Shown one piece after another: positions 1 through 7,165 of a stretch of 64,000 bases of DNA. A program made the position numbers and the translations under genes. How positions within the stretch are numbered: position 1 is the stretch's first letter; each line of letters opens with the position of its first letter. Source of the DNA: Negativicoccus massiliensis (GTDB taxonomy: Bacteria > Bacillota > Negativicutes > Veillonellales > Negativicoccaceae); the NCBI GenBank assembly GCA_900155405.1, contig LT700188.1:186001-250000 (forward strand), given 5' to 3'. The notes beneath the pieces were generated by a model. It was not told where the DNA came from, made no database searches, and saw only the letters and a program-made list of their open reading frames with translations.

Positions 1-429
1 CCGAGGCAGGTATATTTTTTGGCAAAAGAAGAATTATTTCATAATTTCTTTCTGCGCAAATTTTTGAATGCTTTAGAAATGGTTCCTTTGCACCGCGGTA
101 AAGTGGATCGCACGGCGATGCGAAAATCATTTGCGATTATTCGGCGCGGTGAGCTGCTTGGAATTTTCCCTGAAGGAACGAGAATTCGGCATGAAGGTTT
201 GGGCCCTTTTCACACCGGCATGGCATCGCTGGCGTTACGTCTTGGTGTGCCGATCGTTCCCGTGGCCGCGATTCATACTATGCATCCGTGGAGCAAATCG
301 GTACCGGTAGTGGCAATTGGTGAACCGGTCATGGTGGAGAAAAGTAAGCCGACGCCCGAGAAGATTATAGAACTTAATAATTTGATTAAAGAAAGAATAG
401 AAAAGCTTTATGAAATGTACAAAGGTTGA
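1..429 (+). CDS. plsC: 1-acyl-sn-glycerol-3-phosphate acyltransferase, 3' part (cut by window edge)
   Basis: This is the C-terminal 142 codons of a PlsC-type acyltransferase, which acylates lysophosphatidic acid to phosphatidic acid at the inner membrane. The open frame runs to base 1 without a stop, and the first residues (PRQVYFLAKEEL) match the stretch that follows the catalytic HX4D box in the family. The gene therefore starts outside the window, and the TTG at 19 is internal. The acceptor-binding motif FPEGTR is visible at about 169-186, followed by the usual G-hydrophobic stretch ending in PIVPVAAI. It ends 3 nt before ispH, so the two are probably co-transcribed; plsY and gpsA of the same pathway follow downstream. 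The family is clear, while acyl-donor specificity is not readable from the fragment. Confidence 0.9.
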   Translation, partial: PRQVYFLAKEELFHNFFLRKFLNALEMVPLHRGKVDRTAMRKSFAIIRRGELLGIFPEGTRIRHEGLGPFHTGMASLALRLGVPIVPVAAIHTMHPWSKSVPVVAIGEPVMVEKSKPTPEKIIELNNLIKERIEKLYEMYKG

Positions 430-432
430 GAT

Positions 433-2409
433 ATGAAAATTATTGTAGCGAAAAAACTGGGCTTTTGCTATGGTGTAAAACGCGCCATGCAAATCGCGGA
501 GGACCTATGTAAAACAGGGACTGACGCGGTTACGCTGGGGCCGATTATTCATAACAATCAAGTGGTGGAAGGACTGCGCTCCAAGGGGATCGACTATGTT
601 GAATCGCTCGATGACGTCCCCGGAGAAACAGTAATTATTCGTTCTCACGGAGTAGGCCCGGCGTGTTATAATAGAGCTAATGAAAAAAATTTAAAGATTA
701 TCGATGCGACCTGTCCGTACGTTGTACGGGCACAAAAAGAAGCCAATCGCTTAGTGAATGAAGGTAAGACGGTAATTATTTTCGGGGAAAAAGATCATCC
801 GGAAGTCAAAAGCATTGCCGAATGGGCAATGGATCGCGCTATCGTTGCGGAAACACCCGCCGATTTAGCCAACCTGCCGCACCTCTCTGAAGCAAGCGTT
901 GTATCGCAAACTACGTTTTCGCAGGCCTTGTTTCAAGAGATGCTTGCTCTCGTCAAAGATAAAGTGGATCATGTTGATGTCCATCGCACGATTTGCAATG
1001 TCACGGCGGAGCGGCAGAATGCGGTAGCGGAGTTGGCAGAGATAGCCGACGTAATCGTAGTCATTGGTGGCCGACACAGCGGTAATACACGCCGTCTGTA
1101 TGAACTTGCCAAAGCAAACGGCACTCCGGCATACCATATTGAAACGGCTGCAGAATTACGCTCGTCATGGTTTCAAAGTGATTGGACGGTTGGCATCACA
1201 GCCGGTGCATCCACACCGGACTGGATAATCGAGGAGGTATTGTTGGCAATGGATGATATGAAAACAACTTTTGAAGCGATGGACATGAATTATGATTTTC
1301 ACAAAGGAAGCATCGTAGAAGGCACGGTCGTTGATCTGACCGATGAAGAAGCCTATGTTTCGTTTGGTTACAAAACGGAAGCGGTGCTCCAAGCGCGTGA
1401 ATATTCATTTCCGGCTCCGGAATCCATGAAGGATGTACTGGCGGTCGGCGATACAGTCAAAGCGCAAATCACCAATGCGGTGAAAGAAGATGGTACGATC
1501 TACATCTCCAAAATCAAATTGGATCGTTTGGCGGACTGGGATATCGTCGAACAGGCATTGGCTAACGATGAACCTGTAGAAGTCGAAGGTATTGAAGCGA
1601 TTAAAGCAGGCCTTCTCGTTCAGATTAAATCGTTACGCGGTTTCATTCCGCTTTCCCAGGGGGACTTGCGTTTCGTGCGCTCGCTCTCATTCCTTGTCGG
1701 TACAAAATTCCAGGCGAAAGTACTGGAAGTGGACCGTTTGAAAAACCGTTTGGTTCTGAGCCGTAAAGCGATGCTCGAAATTCATCGCGAAGCGGAAATG
1801 GAAAACATGAAAGAGGCGTACGAACAGGGTACGCAACTGACCGGTATTGTGAAGAAAATTATGCCGTACGGTGCGTTCATTGACGTTAACGGCATTGAAG
1901 GTTTACTGCATATTTCCGATGTAGCCTGGAACAAAATTGACAAAGTCGAGGATGTTTTGGAACCGAATCAGGAAGTGGACGTTATCATCAAATCGTTCGA
2001 TCCGGAAAAACAGCGTATTTCTTTCAGCCGTAAAGATACTTTGCCGGATCCGTGGTTGGACGACATTGAAAATTACGCAGTCGGTGATACCGTCGTAGGT
2101 AAGGTAGTAAAATTGATTGATTTCGGCGCGATTGTGGAATTGACTGACGGACTGACCGGTTTGCTGCACATCAGTGAAATTACCAAAGATCGCAGCAAAA
2201 AAGTGGGCGATGTACTGGCAGATGGTGACATGGTCGAAGTGCAAATTATCGGCATTAACAAATCCCGCAAGCGCATCAGCTTCAGCCTGATTCAGGTACA
2301 GGAGCACGCGGAAGGCGCGACGGAAGAAATGCCGGCGGATGAAGCTCCGGTGCAAGATGTTGCTGAAGCCCAAGAAGCCGCGGCGGACGCGACGTCTGAC
2401 GAAGAATAA
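433..2409 (+). CDS. ispH: IspH (HMBPP reductase) fused to four S1 RNA-binding domains
   Basis: A 658-aa fusion. Residues 1 to about 280 are 4-hydroxy-3-methylbut-2-enyl diphosphate reductase, the last step of the MEP isoprenoid pathway. The three cysteine ligands of the 4Fe-4S cluster are C12 (GFCYGVKRA), C94 (DATCPYV) and C188 (TICNVTAERQ), with DHPEV near 121 and GITAGASTP near 254. Residues about 292-620 hold four S1-type OB repeats, the last two most canonical (GAFIDVNGIEGLLHISD and GAIVELTDGLTGLLHISE). An acidic tail follows. IspH-S1 fusions are known in Clostridia and Negativicutes, and the S1 half may serve as the cell's ribosomal-protein-S1-like factor (inference). The ATG start is 3 nt after plsC with an AGGTTGAG upstream. 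A hairpin at 2444-2476 follows. Confidence 0.95.
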   Translation: MKIIVAKKLGFCYGVKRAMQIAEDLCKTGTDAVTLGPIIHNNQVVEGLRSKGIDYVESLDDVPGETVIIRSHGVGPACYNRANEKNLKIIDATCPYVVRAQKEANRLVNEGKTVIIFGEKDHPEVKSIAEWAMDRAIVAETPADLANLPHLSEASVVSQTTFSQALFQEMLALVKDKVDHVDVHRTICNVTAERQNAVAELAEIADVIVVIGGRHSGNTRRLYELAKANGTPAYHIETAAELRSSWFQSDWTVGITAGASTPDWIIEEVLLAMDDMKTTFEAMDMNYDFHKGSIVEGTVVDLTDEEAYVSFGYKTEAVLQAREYSFPAPESMKDVLAVGDTVKAQITNAVKEDGTIYISKIKLDRLADWDIVEQALANDEPVEVEGIEAIKAGLLVQIKSLRGFIPLSQGDLRFVRSLSFLVGTKFQAKVLEVDRLKNRLVLSRKAMLEIHREAEMENMKEAYEQGTQLTGIVKKIMPYGAFIDVNGIEGLLHISDVAWNKIDKVEDVLEPNQEVDVIIKSFDPEKQRISFSRKDTLPDPWLDDIENYAVGDTVVGKVVKLIDFGAIVELTDGLTGLLHISEITKDRSKKVGDVLADGDMVEVQIIGINKSRKRISFSLIQVQEHAEGATEEMPADEAPVQDVAEAQEAAADATSDEE

Positions 2410-2443
2410 CACCGTCAGCCGAGGCAAAGATAAAAGCAAAAAT

Positions 2444-2476
2444 GCGGGGGACGGTTCGCTGTTTCCCGCGTTTTTT
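2444..2476 (+). terminator. Intrinsic terminator or attenuator between ispH-S1 and der
   Basis: A 9-bp stem (GCGGGGGAC with GTTTCCCGC, two G-U pairs) and an 8-nt loop are followed by G and six T. It lies only 16 nt before the der start codon. No convincing promoter is seen between it and der, so it may be leaky or act as an attenuator. Confidence 0.65.
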
Positions 2477-2492
2477 ATTGAAGGAGCAAGTT

Positions 2493-3827
2493 ATGGACAA
2501 ACCGTTAGTAGCGGTGGTAGGACGGCCGAATGTCGGCAAATCGACATTATTTAACGCGATCATTAACAAACGTATTTCCATCGTGGAGGACGTTCCGGGT
2601 GTCACTCGCGATCGTATCTATTTTGATGCGGAGTGGCTCGGTACGCAGTTTACGCTGATTGATACGGGCGGCATTGAGTTTTTGGTGCCGAAAGAAGATC
2701 ATATCAGTGTTGGTACAAAAGCGCAGGCCCAGCTTGCGATTTTGGAAGCCGACGTGATCGTGCTCGTCTGTGACGGGCGCGTCGGTGTCACGGCGGATGA
2801 TGAACAGGTCGCCCACTTACTGAGAGATGCCGGTAAACCGATAGTGCTTGCGGTCAATAAAATCGACAGTCCCGCTCAGGAAATGAATATCTATGAATTT
2901 TATTCTTTGGGACTGGGTGACCCGCATGCGATTTCGGCCTCCAATCTGCTGGGCTTGGGAGATTTGTTGGATGATGTGGTGAAGCATTTTCCGCAGCGCG
3001 AAATTGATCCGCATGAAGATGAACTTGTGCATGTGGCGCTGGTCGGTCGTCCGAATGTCGGAAAATCTTCTCTTACTAATGCCCTGCTCGGTGAAGAACG
3101 CGTGCTGGTGAGCGATATTCCCGGTACGACACGAGATTCGATTGATACACATTGGAAATACCATGGCGAGGAATTCGTGCTGATTGATACCGCAGGAATG
3201 CGCCGTAAGGCAAAAATTGATTTGCCGGTGGAGCATTACAGTGTTATCCGTTCGTTGCGCTCGATCGATCGTGCCGACGTGGTTGTACTGGTTTTGGATG
3301 CGACGCAAGGGGTCACCGAGCAGGATACCAAAATTGCCGGTTACGCGCATGAAGCCGGTAAAGGCATGATCATTCTTGTCAATAAATGGGACTTGATCGA
3401 AAAAGACAGCAAGTCTACCGAAACATACGCGGAAGATATTCGGCGTGAATTGGCATTTTTACAATATGCACCGATTGTGTATGTTTCCGCTCTTACCAAA
3501 CAACGAATTCATCGTTTGGGAGAACTGATTCAATTCGTCTCGGAACAACAGACACGCCGCGTTTCGACAGGCGTTCTGAATGAAGTTTTGACGGATGCGA
3601 AGCTGATGAATCCGCCGCCGATGAAGTATGGTAAGGAAATCAAGCTGTACTATATGACACAGGTGGGAGTTAAACCGCCGACCTTTGTGCTTTTCTGTAA
3701 CTACGCGCAATACGTTCATTTTTCGTACGTGCGCTTCTTGGAAAATCGTTTGCGTGAATCGTTCGGGTTTGAAGGCACACCGATACGGTTGGTTTTACGC
3801 GGTAAACGAGATGGTGATGATGAGTGA
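2493..3827 (+). CDS. der: Ribosome-assembly GTPase Der (EngA)
   Basis: A 444-aa double-GTPase that acts in 50S subunit maturation. Two G domains in tandem are visible. The first has GRPNVGKS at residues 10-17 with DTGG and NKID; the second has GRPNVGKS at about 185-192 with DTAG and NKWD. A C-terminal KH-like domain ends near PIRLVLRGK. I chose the ATG at 2493 because it has an AAGGAG ribosome site 6-7 nt upstream and gives the family's usual N-terminus (MDKPLVAVVG). An in-frame start at 2442 would add 17 residues that lie inside the upstream terminator. It overlaps plsY by 4 nt. Confidence 0.96.
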   Translation: MDKPLVAVVGRPNVGKSTLFNAIINKRISIVEDVPGVTRDRIYFDAEWLGTQFTLIDTGGIEFLVPKEDHISVGTKAQAQLAILEADVIVLVCDGRVGVTADDEQVAHLLRDAGKPIVLAVNKIDSPAQEMNIYEFYSLGLGDPHAISASNLLGLGDLLDDVVKHFPQREIDPHEDELVHVALVGRPNVGKSSLTNALLGEERVLVSDIPGTTRDSIDTHWKYHGEEFVLIDTAGMRRKAKIDLPVEHYSVIRSLRSIDRADVVVLVLDATQGVTEQDTKIAGYAHEAGKGMIILVNKWDLIEKDSKSTETYAEDIRRELAFLQYAPIVYVSALTKQRIHRLGELIQFVSEQQTRRVSTGVLNEVLTDAKLMNPPPMKYGKEIKLYYMTQVGVKPPTFVLFCNYAQYVHFSYVRFLENRLRESFGFEGTPIRLVLRGKRDGDDE

Positions 3828-4432
3828 TTAATTATTTGCTTTGCGTTACGGGGGCATACTTGCTGGGTTCTATTCCCAGCGGTTTGTGGCTCGGTAAGCT
3901 TTTTTGCGGTACCGACTTACGCCGGCACGGTAGCCGTAACATCGGCGCGACCAACGCTTATCGCACTTTGGGAGCTCGCATGGGCATTACCGTCTTTGTC
4001 GCAGATTTTTTGAAAGGCGTGGCGGCGACATCGTTGGGCGGGAACGATCCGGTATTGCTTGCTCTTTGTGCAGCTGCCGCGATTGTCGGCCACTGCTTTT
4101 CTGTGTTTTTAGGATTTCACGGTGGTCGGGGCGTGGCGACCGGCTTTGGGGTAATGTGCTGTCTGTCATTACCGGTAGCCGTGGCAGCGGCGGTTGTGTG
4201 GGCGATCTTGGTCTTTACGACACGGTTAGTATCCTTGGCATCCATTGCCGCAGCGTTGACCGTACCGATTCTTTTATGGTGGTGGCGGGCTCCGTCGGCA
4301 TTTTTGATTTTTGCGATTTTGGGTGTTGCTGCTATCGTTTTTCAGCACCGTGCCAATATCGGGCGATTATTGCATGGTGAAGAGAAGAAAATTGAACGCG
4401 CAAAATTAAAACGGCGGCGGAAAATGAAATAA
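3824..4432 (+). CDS. plsY: Acyl-phosphate:glycerol-3-phosphate acyltransferase PlsY
   Basis: A 202-aa polytopic inner-membrane enzyme making lysophosphatidic acid from acyl phosphate and glycerol-3-phosphate. The family's cytoplasmic motifs are present: GSIPSG near residue 16, GSRNIGATNAYR near 38, and GFHGGRGVATGFG near 95. Several hydrophobic helices and a basic C-terminus follow. The start is GTG at 3824, inside the last codons of der (GTGA overlap), which suggests translational coupling. Its product feeds PlsC, whose gene end lies at the left edge, and its substrate is made by the next gene, gpsA. Confidence 0.95.
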   Translation: MINYLLCVTGAYLLGSIPSGLWLGKLFCGTDLRRHGSRNIGATNAYRTLGARMGITVFVADFLKGVAATSLGGNDPVLLALCAAAAIVGHCFSVFLGFHGGRGVATGFGVMCCLSLPVAVAAAVVWAILVFTTRLVSLASIAAALTVPILLWWWRAPSAFLIFAILGVAAIVFQHRANIGRLLHGEEKKIERAKLKRRRKMK

Positions 4433-4450
4433 GATATATGAGGTGATATT

Positions 4451-5461
4451 GTGCAGATAGCCATGATAGGTGCAGGGGCATGGGGGATTGCGATGGCGCG
4501 GTCGCTTGCCGAAGCGCATCCGAATGTATGTTTATATGCACGAAACGCCGAAACGGTCGCGGAAATGACGGAAACTCGTCAACACGCGGCCTATTTACCG
4601 GGCGTGCTGCTTCCCGAGCGGGTCAAAATTACCGCGGATTTGGAAGAAGCTGTGACGAATGCGGACGTCGTCGTGTTGGTGACGCCGTCGAAAGCGATCG
4701 GGACAATGGCGGAAGCGATTCGTCCATGGCTCCTTGAAAATGCATTGGTCATTTCGGCGGCGAAAGGTTTGTCGCCGAGCGGGGGACGCTTATCGGAAGA
4801 TATTAGAGTCGCATTGGCCGGCGTTACGGAGGAGATCGCCGTGATTTCGGGTCCGAATCATGCGGAAGAAGTCGGGCGTTTGTTGCCGGCGGCCACCGTG
4901 GTTGCCGCCGCTCGCAAAGAAACTGCTATGCGGGCGCAGGATGTCTACATGTTGCCGCATTTGCGCGCGTATTACAGCACCGATATGATTGGCGTAGAGT
5001 ACGGCGGCGCATTAAAAAATATTATTGCACTCGCTGCCGGCGCGGTCGATGGTGTCGGTTACGGTGACAATACACGTGCGGCTTTGATTACCCGCGGCTT
5101 AGCGGAAATCGTGCGTTATGCGGTGCATTTTGGAGCTCGTAATGAAACTTTGTTCGGACTTTCCGGCATGGGCGATTTGATCGTAACGTGTACAAGCAAA
5201 CACAGCCGCAATCATGAAGCGGGCAGGGCATTGGCGCAAGGCTTGACGGAAGCGCAGATAACACAAGGAACGCAAAAAGTGGTCGAAGGCATCCGAAGTA
5301 CTCATATTGTGTATCCGGTGGCGCAGCGCGAAGGCATTGAGATGCCGATTACGGAACAGGTGTATCGGGTCCTCTCCGGAGAAAGTTCATTGCAGGAAGC
5401 ATTGCAAAACCTGATGACACGGGCAAAAAAAGAAGAGCATCAAGAGCCGGTTATTTTGTAA
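4451..5461 (+). CDS. gpsA: Glycerol-3-phosphate dehydrogenase [NAD(P)+]
   Basis: A 336-aa cytosolic enzyme that reduces dihydroxyacetone phosphate to sn-glycerol-3-phosphate for phospholipid synthesis. The Rossmann motif GAGAWG is at residues 7-12, SAAKGL lies near 100, and the catalytic lysine is in GGALKNIIALAAG at about residue 188. The GDNTRAALITRGL block completes the active site. The start is GTG at 4451, preceded by GAGGTGATATT. It sits 18 nt after plsY, continuing the plsC-ispH-der-plsY-gpsA run. The promoter of the next gene overlaps its stop codon. Confidence 0.95.
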   Translation: MQIAMIGAGAWGIAMARSLAEAHPNVCLYARNAETVAEMTETRQHAAYLPGVLLPERVKITADLEEAVTNADVVVLVTPSKAIGTMAEAIRPWLLENALVISAAKGLSPSGGRLSEDIRVALAGVTEEIAVISGPNHAEEVGRLLPAATVVAAARKETAMRAQDVYMLPHLRAYYSTDMIGVEYGGALKNIIALAAGAVDGVGYGDNTRAALITRGLAEIVRYAVHFGARNETLFGLSGMGDLIVTCTSKHSRNHEAGRALAQGLTEAQITQGTQKVVEGIRSTHIVYPVAQREGIEMPITEQVYRVLSGESSLQEALQNLMTRAKKEEHQEPVIL

Positions 5462-5484
5462 TTTAAGAATACCAATGTTATAAT
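5456..5484 (+). promoter_or_regulatory. Sigma-70-type promoter before rsmD
   Basis: TTGTAA at 5456-5461 and a perfect TATAAT at 5479-5484, spaced by 17 nt. The -35 box overlaps the gpsA stop codon, and the rsmD ATG is 22 nt after the -10 box. Confidence 0.75.
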
Positions 5485-5506
5485 ACAATGTAACTATAGA
5501 GGGTAT

Positions 5507-6061
5507 ATGAGAATCATTGGTGGTACTAGACGCGGACATAAGTTGACAGCTCCGAAAGGGATGACGACGCGCCCGACACAGGATCGAGTGCGGGAAGCCA
5601 TCTTCAATACGCTGGCCAATGTAGGATTATTGGAAACACGCGTGCTTGATTTGTATGCAGGGACCGGCGCAATGGCGCTGGAGGCGTTAAGTCGCGGCGC
5701 GGAGTTTGCTTGCGCCGTGGATGAGAAGACCGCTGCGGTGATTCGTCAAAACGCGGAGATTTGCGACTTTTCCTCACAGATCGAAGTACGTGAACAACGT
5801 GTTGAATCTGCGCTGGCGGATTTGCCGCAGAATCAACCGTTTGACTATGTTTTTCTCGATCCGCCATACCAACGCAGTTTGGTGGAGCCGGCATTGCAAA
5901 CGTTGCTCCGAGCTCAGCTTGTACAACCTACCAGCGTGGTTGTCATTGAACAGGCGCGAGAAGAACCTTTGGAGATACCCGAAGGCTATCGGTTCTGGCG
6001 GCAGAAGCATTACGGCGGCACCATGGTAACCTATTTGGTGGTAGAAGGGGAAGAAGGATAA
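5507..6061 (+). CDS. rsmD: 16S rRNA (guanine966-N2)-methyltransferase RsmD
   Basis: A 184-aa SAM-dependent methyltransferase that modifies G966 of 16S rRNA. It opens with the family signature MRIIGGTRRGHKL. The SAM-binding loop DLYAGTGAMALEALSRGA lies near residue 47, and the catalytic DPPY begins at residue 118. The ATG start at 5507 has an AGAGGG site just upstream. It lies 4 nt before coaD, the usual rsmD-coaD order in many bacteria, and both are probably read from the promoter at 5456-5484. Confidence 0.95.
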   Translation: MRIIGGTRRGHKLTAPKGMTTRPTQDRVREAIFNTLANVGLLETRVLDLYAGTGAMALEALSRGAEFACAVDEKTAAVIRQNAEICDFSSQIEVREQRVESALADLPQNQPFDYVFLDPPYQRSLVEPALQTLLRAQLVQPTSVVVIEQAREEPLEIPEGYRFWRQKHYGGTMVTYLVVEGEEG

Positions 6062-6065
6062 TTGC

Positions 6066-6551
6066 ATGCGAGTGGGAATCTGCCCGGGCAGTTTTGATCC
6101 GGTCACAAAAGGCCATGTGGATATTTTTGAACGCAGCGCACAATTCGTCGACAAACTGATTGTCGCGGTCTTTGTGAATCCCGGCAAAAAGCCGATGTTT
6201 TCGATGGAAGAACGAGTAGTTTTGCTGAAAGAAGCAACGGCCCATATCCCGAATGTAGAAGTGGATGCTTTTTCCGGCCTGCTTAATGATTATGTGCGGC
6301 AACGTGACTCGCGCTTGATCATTCGAGGATTACGAGCATTCAGTGATTTTGAATATGAATTCCAACGGGCGTTATTATTGAAAGATCAAGATCCGGAGAT
6401 TGAAACCGTATTTATGATGACGCGCGGCGAATATTCGTTTATCAGCTCTTCGGGAATCAAAGAGTTGGCCATGTTTAGCGGTGACGTGGGGCGGTTGGTA
6501 CCGCCATGTGTATTAACCGCACTGGAAGAAAAATTGGCGGTTGCCAAATAA
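6066..6551 (+). CDS. coaD: Phosphopantetheine adenylyltransferase
   Basis: A 161-aa nucleotidyltransferase that joins ATP and 4'-phosphopantetheine to form dephospho-CoA. The (T/H)xGH motif is TKGH at residues 14-17 within PGSFDPVTKGHVD. The IIRGLRAFSDFEYEFQRA block lies near 85-105 and the SSSGIKEL motif near 125-135. Length and motifs are typical of bacterial CoaD. The start follows rsmD by 4 nt, with GGGGAAGGAT overlapping the end of that gene as ribosome site. Confidence 0.96.
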   Translation: MRVGICPGSFDPVTKGHVDIFERSAQFVDKLIVAVFVNPGKKPMFSMEERVVLLKEATAHIPNVEVDAFSGLLNDYVRQRDSRLIIRGLRAFSDFEYEFQRALLLKDQDPEIETVFMMTRGEYSFISSSGIKELAMFSGDVGRLVPPCVLTALEEKLAVAK

Positions 6552-6564
6552 AGGAGTGGTACTC

Positions 6565-7047
6565 ATGGATACACGTAAATTGCTGGAAGAGCTTGATTAT
6601 GTAGTAATGAACGGTAGAGAAGTTCCGTTAACAAACAAACGCATTGTTGATCAGGACGAAGTGGCGCGCATTATCGACGCGATTAACAGTTCGCTGCCCA
6701 ATGAATTGGATAACGCCAAACGCATTGTTGCCGATAAAGAACGTGTCATGATGGACGCACAAAAGCAGGCGGAAACGATTATTGCGCAAGCCAAAGATTA
6801 TATCGCTAAAATCACGGAAGAAAGCGAGCTTGTGAAAAACGCCCAAGAGCGTGCCAATGAAATTATCGCGAATGCGAACCAAACAGCGGACACGATGCAG
6901 CAAAGCGCGCTCGAGTATGCGACCGACGTTTTGAAATATGTCGAAGAAAACATGGAAGGAACGCTTGATTCGTTGCGTAAAAATCGGGAAAGCCTTATGC
7001 AGCAGCAACCGCAACAAGGGACAGAAGATACCTTACCGCGGGAATAA
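6565..7047 (+). CDS. Coiled-coil protein of unknown function (ATP-synthase-b/E-like helix)
   Basis: A 160-aa charged protein. After a short N-terminal segment (RKLLEELDYVVMNGREVP) and an RIIDAINSSLPNEL segment, residues about 50-140 form a long, Ala/Glu/Gln/Lys-rich helix that looks like a coiled coil. That is why such proteins are often labelled ATPase or ATP synthase subunit-like. No signal peptide, membrane segment or catalytic motif is visible. The ATG at 6565 is chosen over an upstream in-frame codon because AAAGGAGTGGT precedes it. It follows coaD by 13 nt, ends the operon, and is followed by a strong terminator. Function is unknown; a structural or scaffold role is only a guess. Confidence 0.8.
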   Translation: MDTRKLLEELDYVVMNGREVPLTNKRIVDQDEVARIIDAINSSLPNELDNAKRIVADKERVMMDAQKQAETIIAQAKDYIAKITEESELVKNAQERANEIIANANQTADTMQQSALEYATDVLKYVEENMEGTLDSLRKNRESLMQQQPQQGTEDTLPRE

Positions 7048-7054
7048 CAGAGCG

Positions 7055-7084
7055 AAAAAAGAGCTTGCCGAAAGCTCTTTTTTT
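7055..7084 (+). terminator. Intrinsic terminator after the rsmD-coaD operon
   Basis: AAAGAGCTT and AAGCTCTTT pair around a GCCG loop, with a run of A before and T after the stem. Confidence 0.9.
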
Positions 7085-7095
7085 GTATATTTTTA

Positions 7096-7125
7096 TTGGC
7101 GTAAACGTTCATTAAAATATATAAT
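7096..7125 (+). promoter_or_regulatory. Promoter of leuS
   Basis: TTGGCG at 7096-7101, an 18-nt spacer, and TATAAT at 7120-7125. The leuS start is 40 nt further on. No T-box or other leader structure is seen in this short 5' region. Confidence 0.7.
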
Positions 7126-7165
7126 AAATAATTAGCAAACTGAAAAATGAACGGGAGGAAATTCC

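Noticed and set aside
19..429. TTG at 19 as the true start of the plsC-like gene
   Set aside because: The frame stays open to base 1 and the residues before it match the family, so the gene simply begins outside the window.
1903..2439. A 178-codon antisense frame opposite the S1 part of the ispH fusion
   Set aside because: It mirrors a well-supported gene with known domains; such long antisense frames recur across the window because of codon bias.
7048..7165. A T-box or other riboswitch before leuS
   Set aside because: The interval holds only a terminator and a promoter; there is no T-box core and no room for one.
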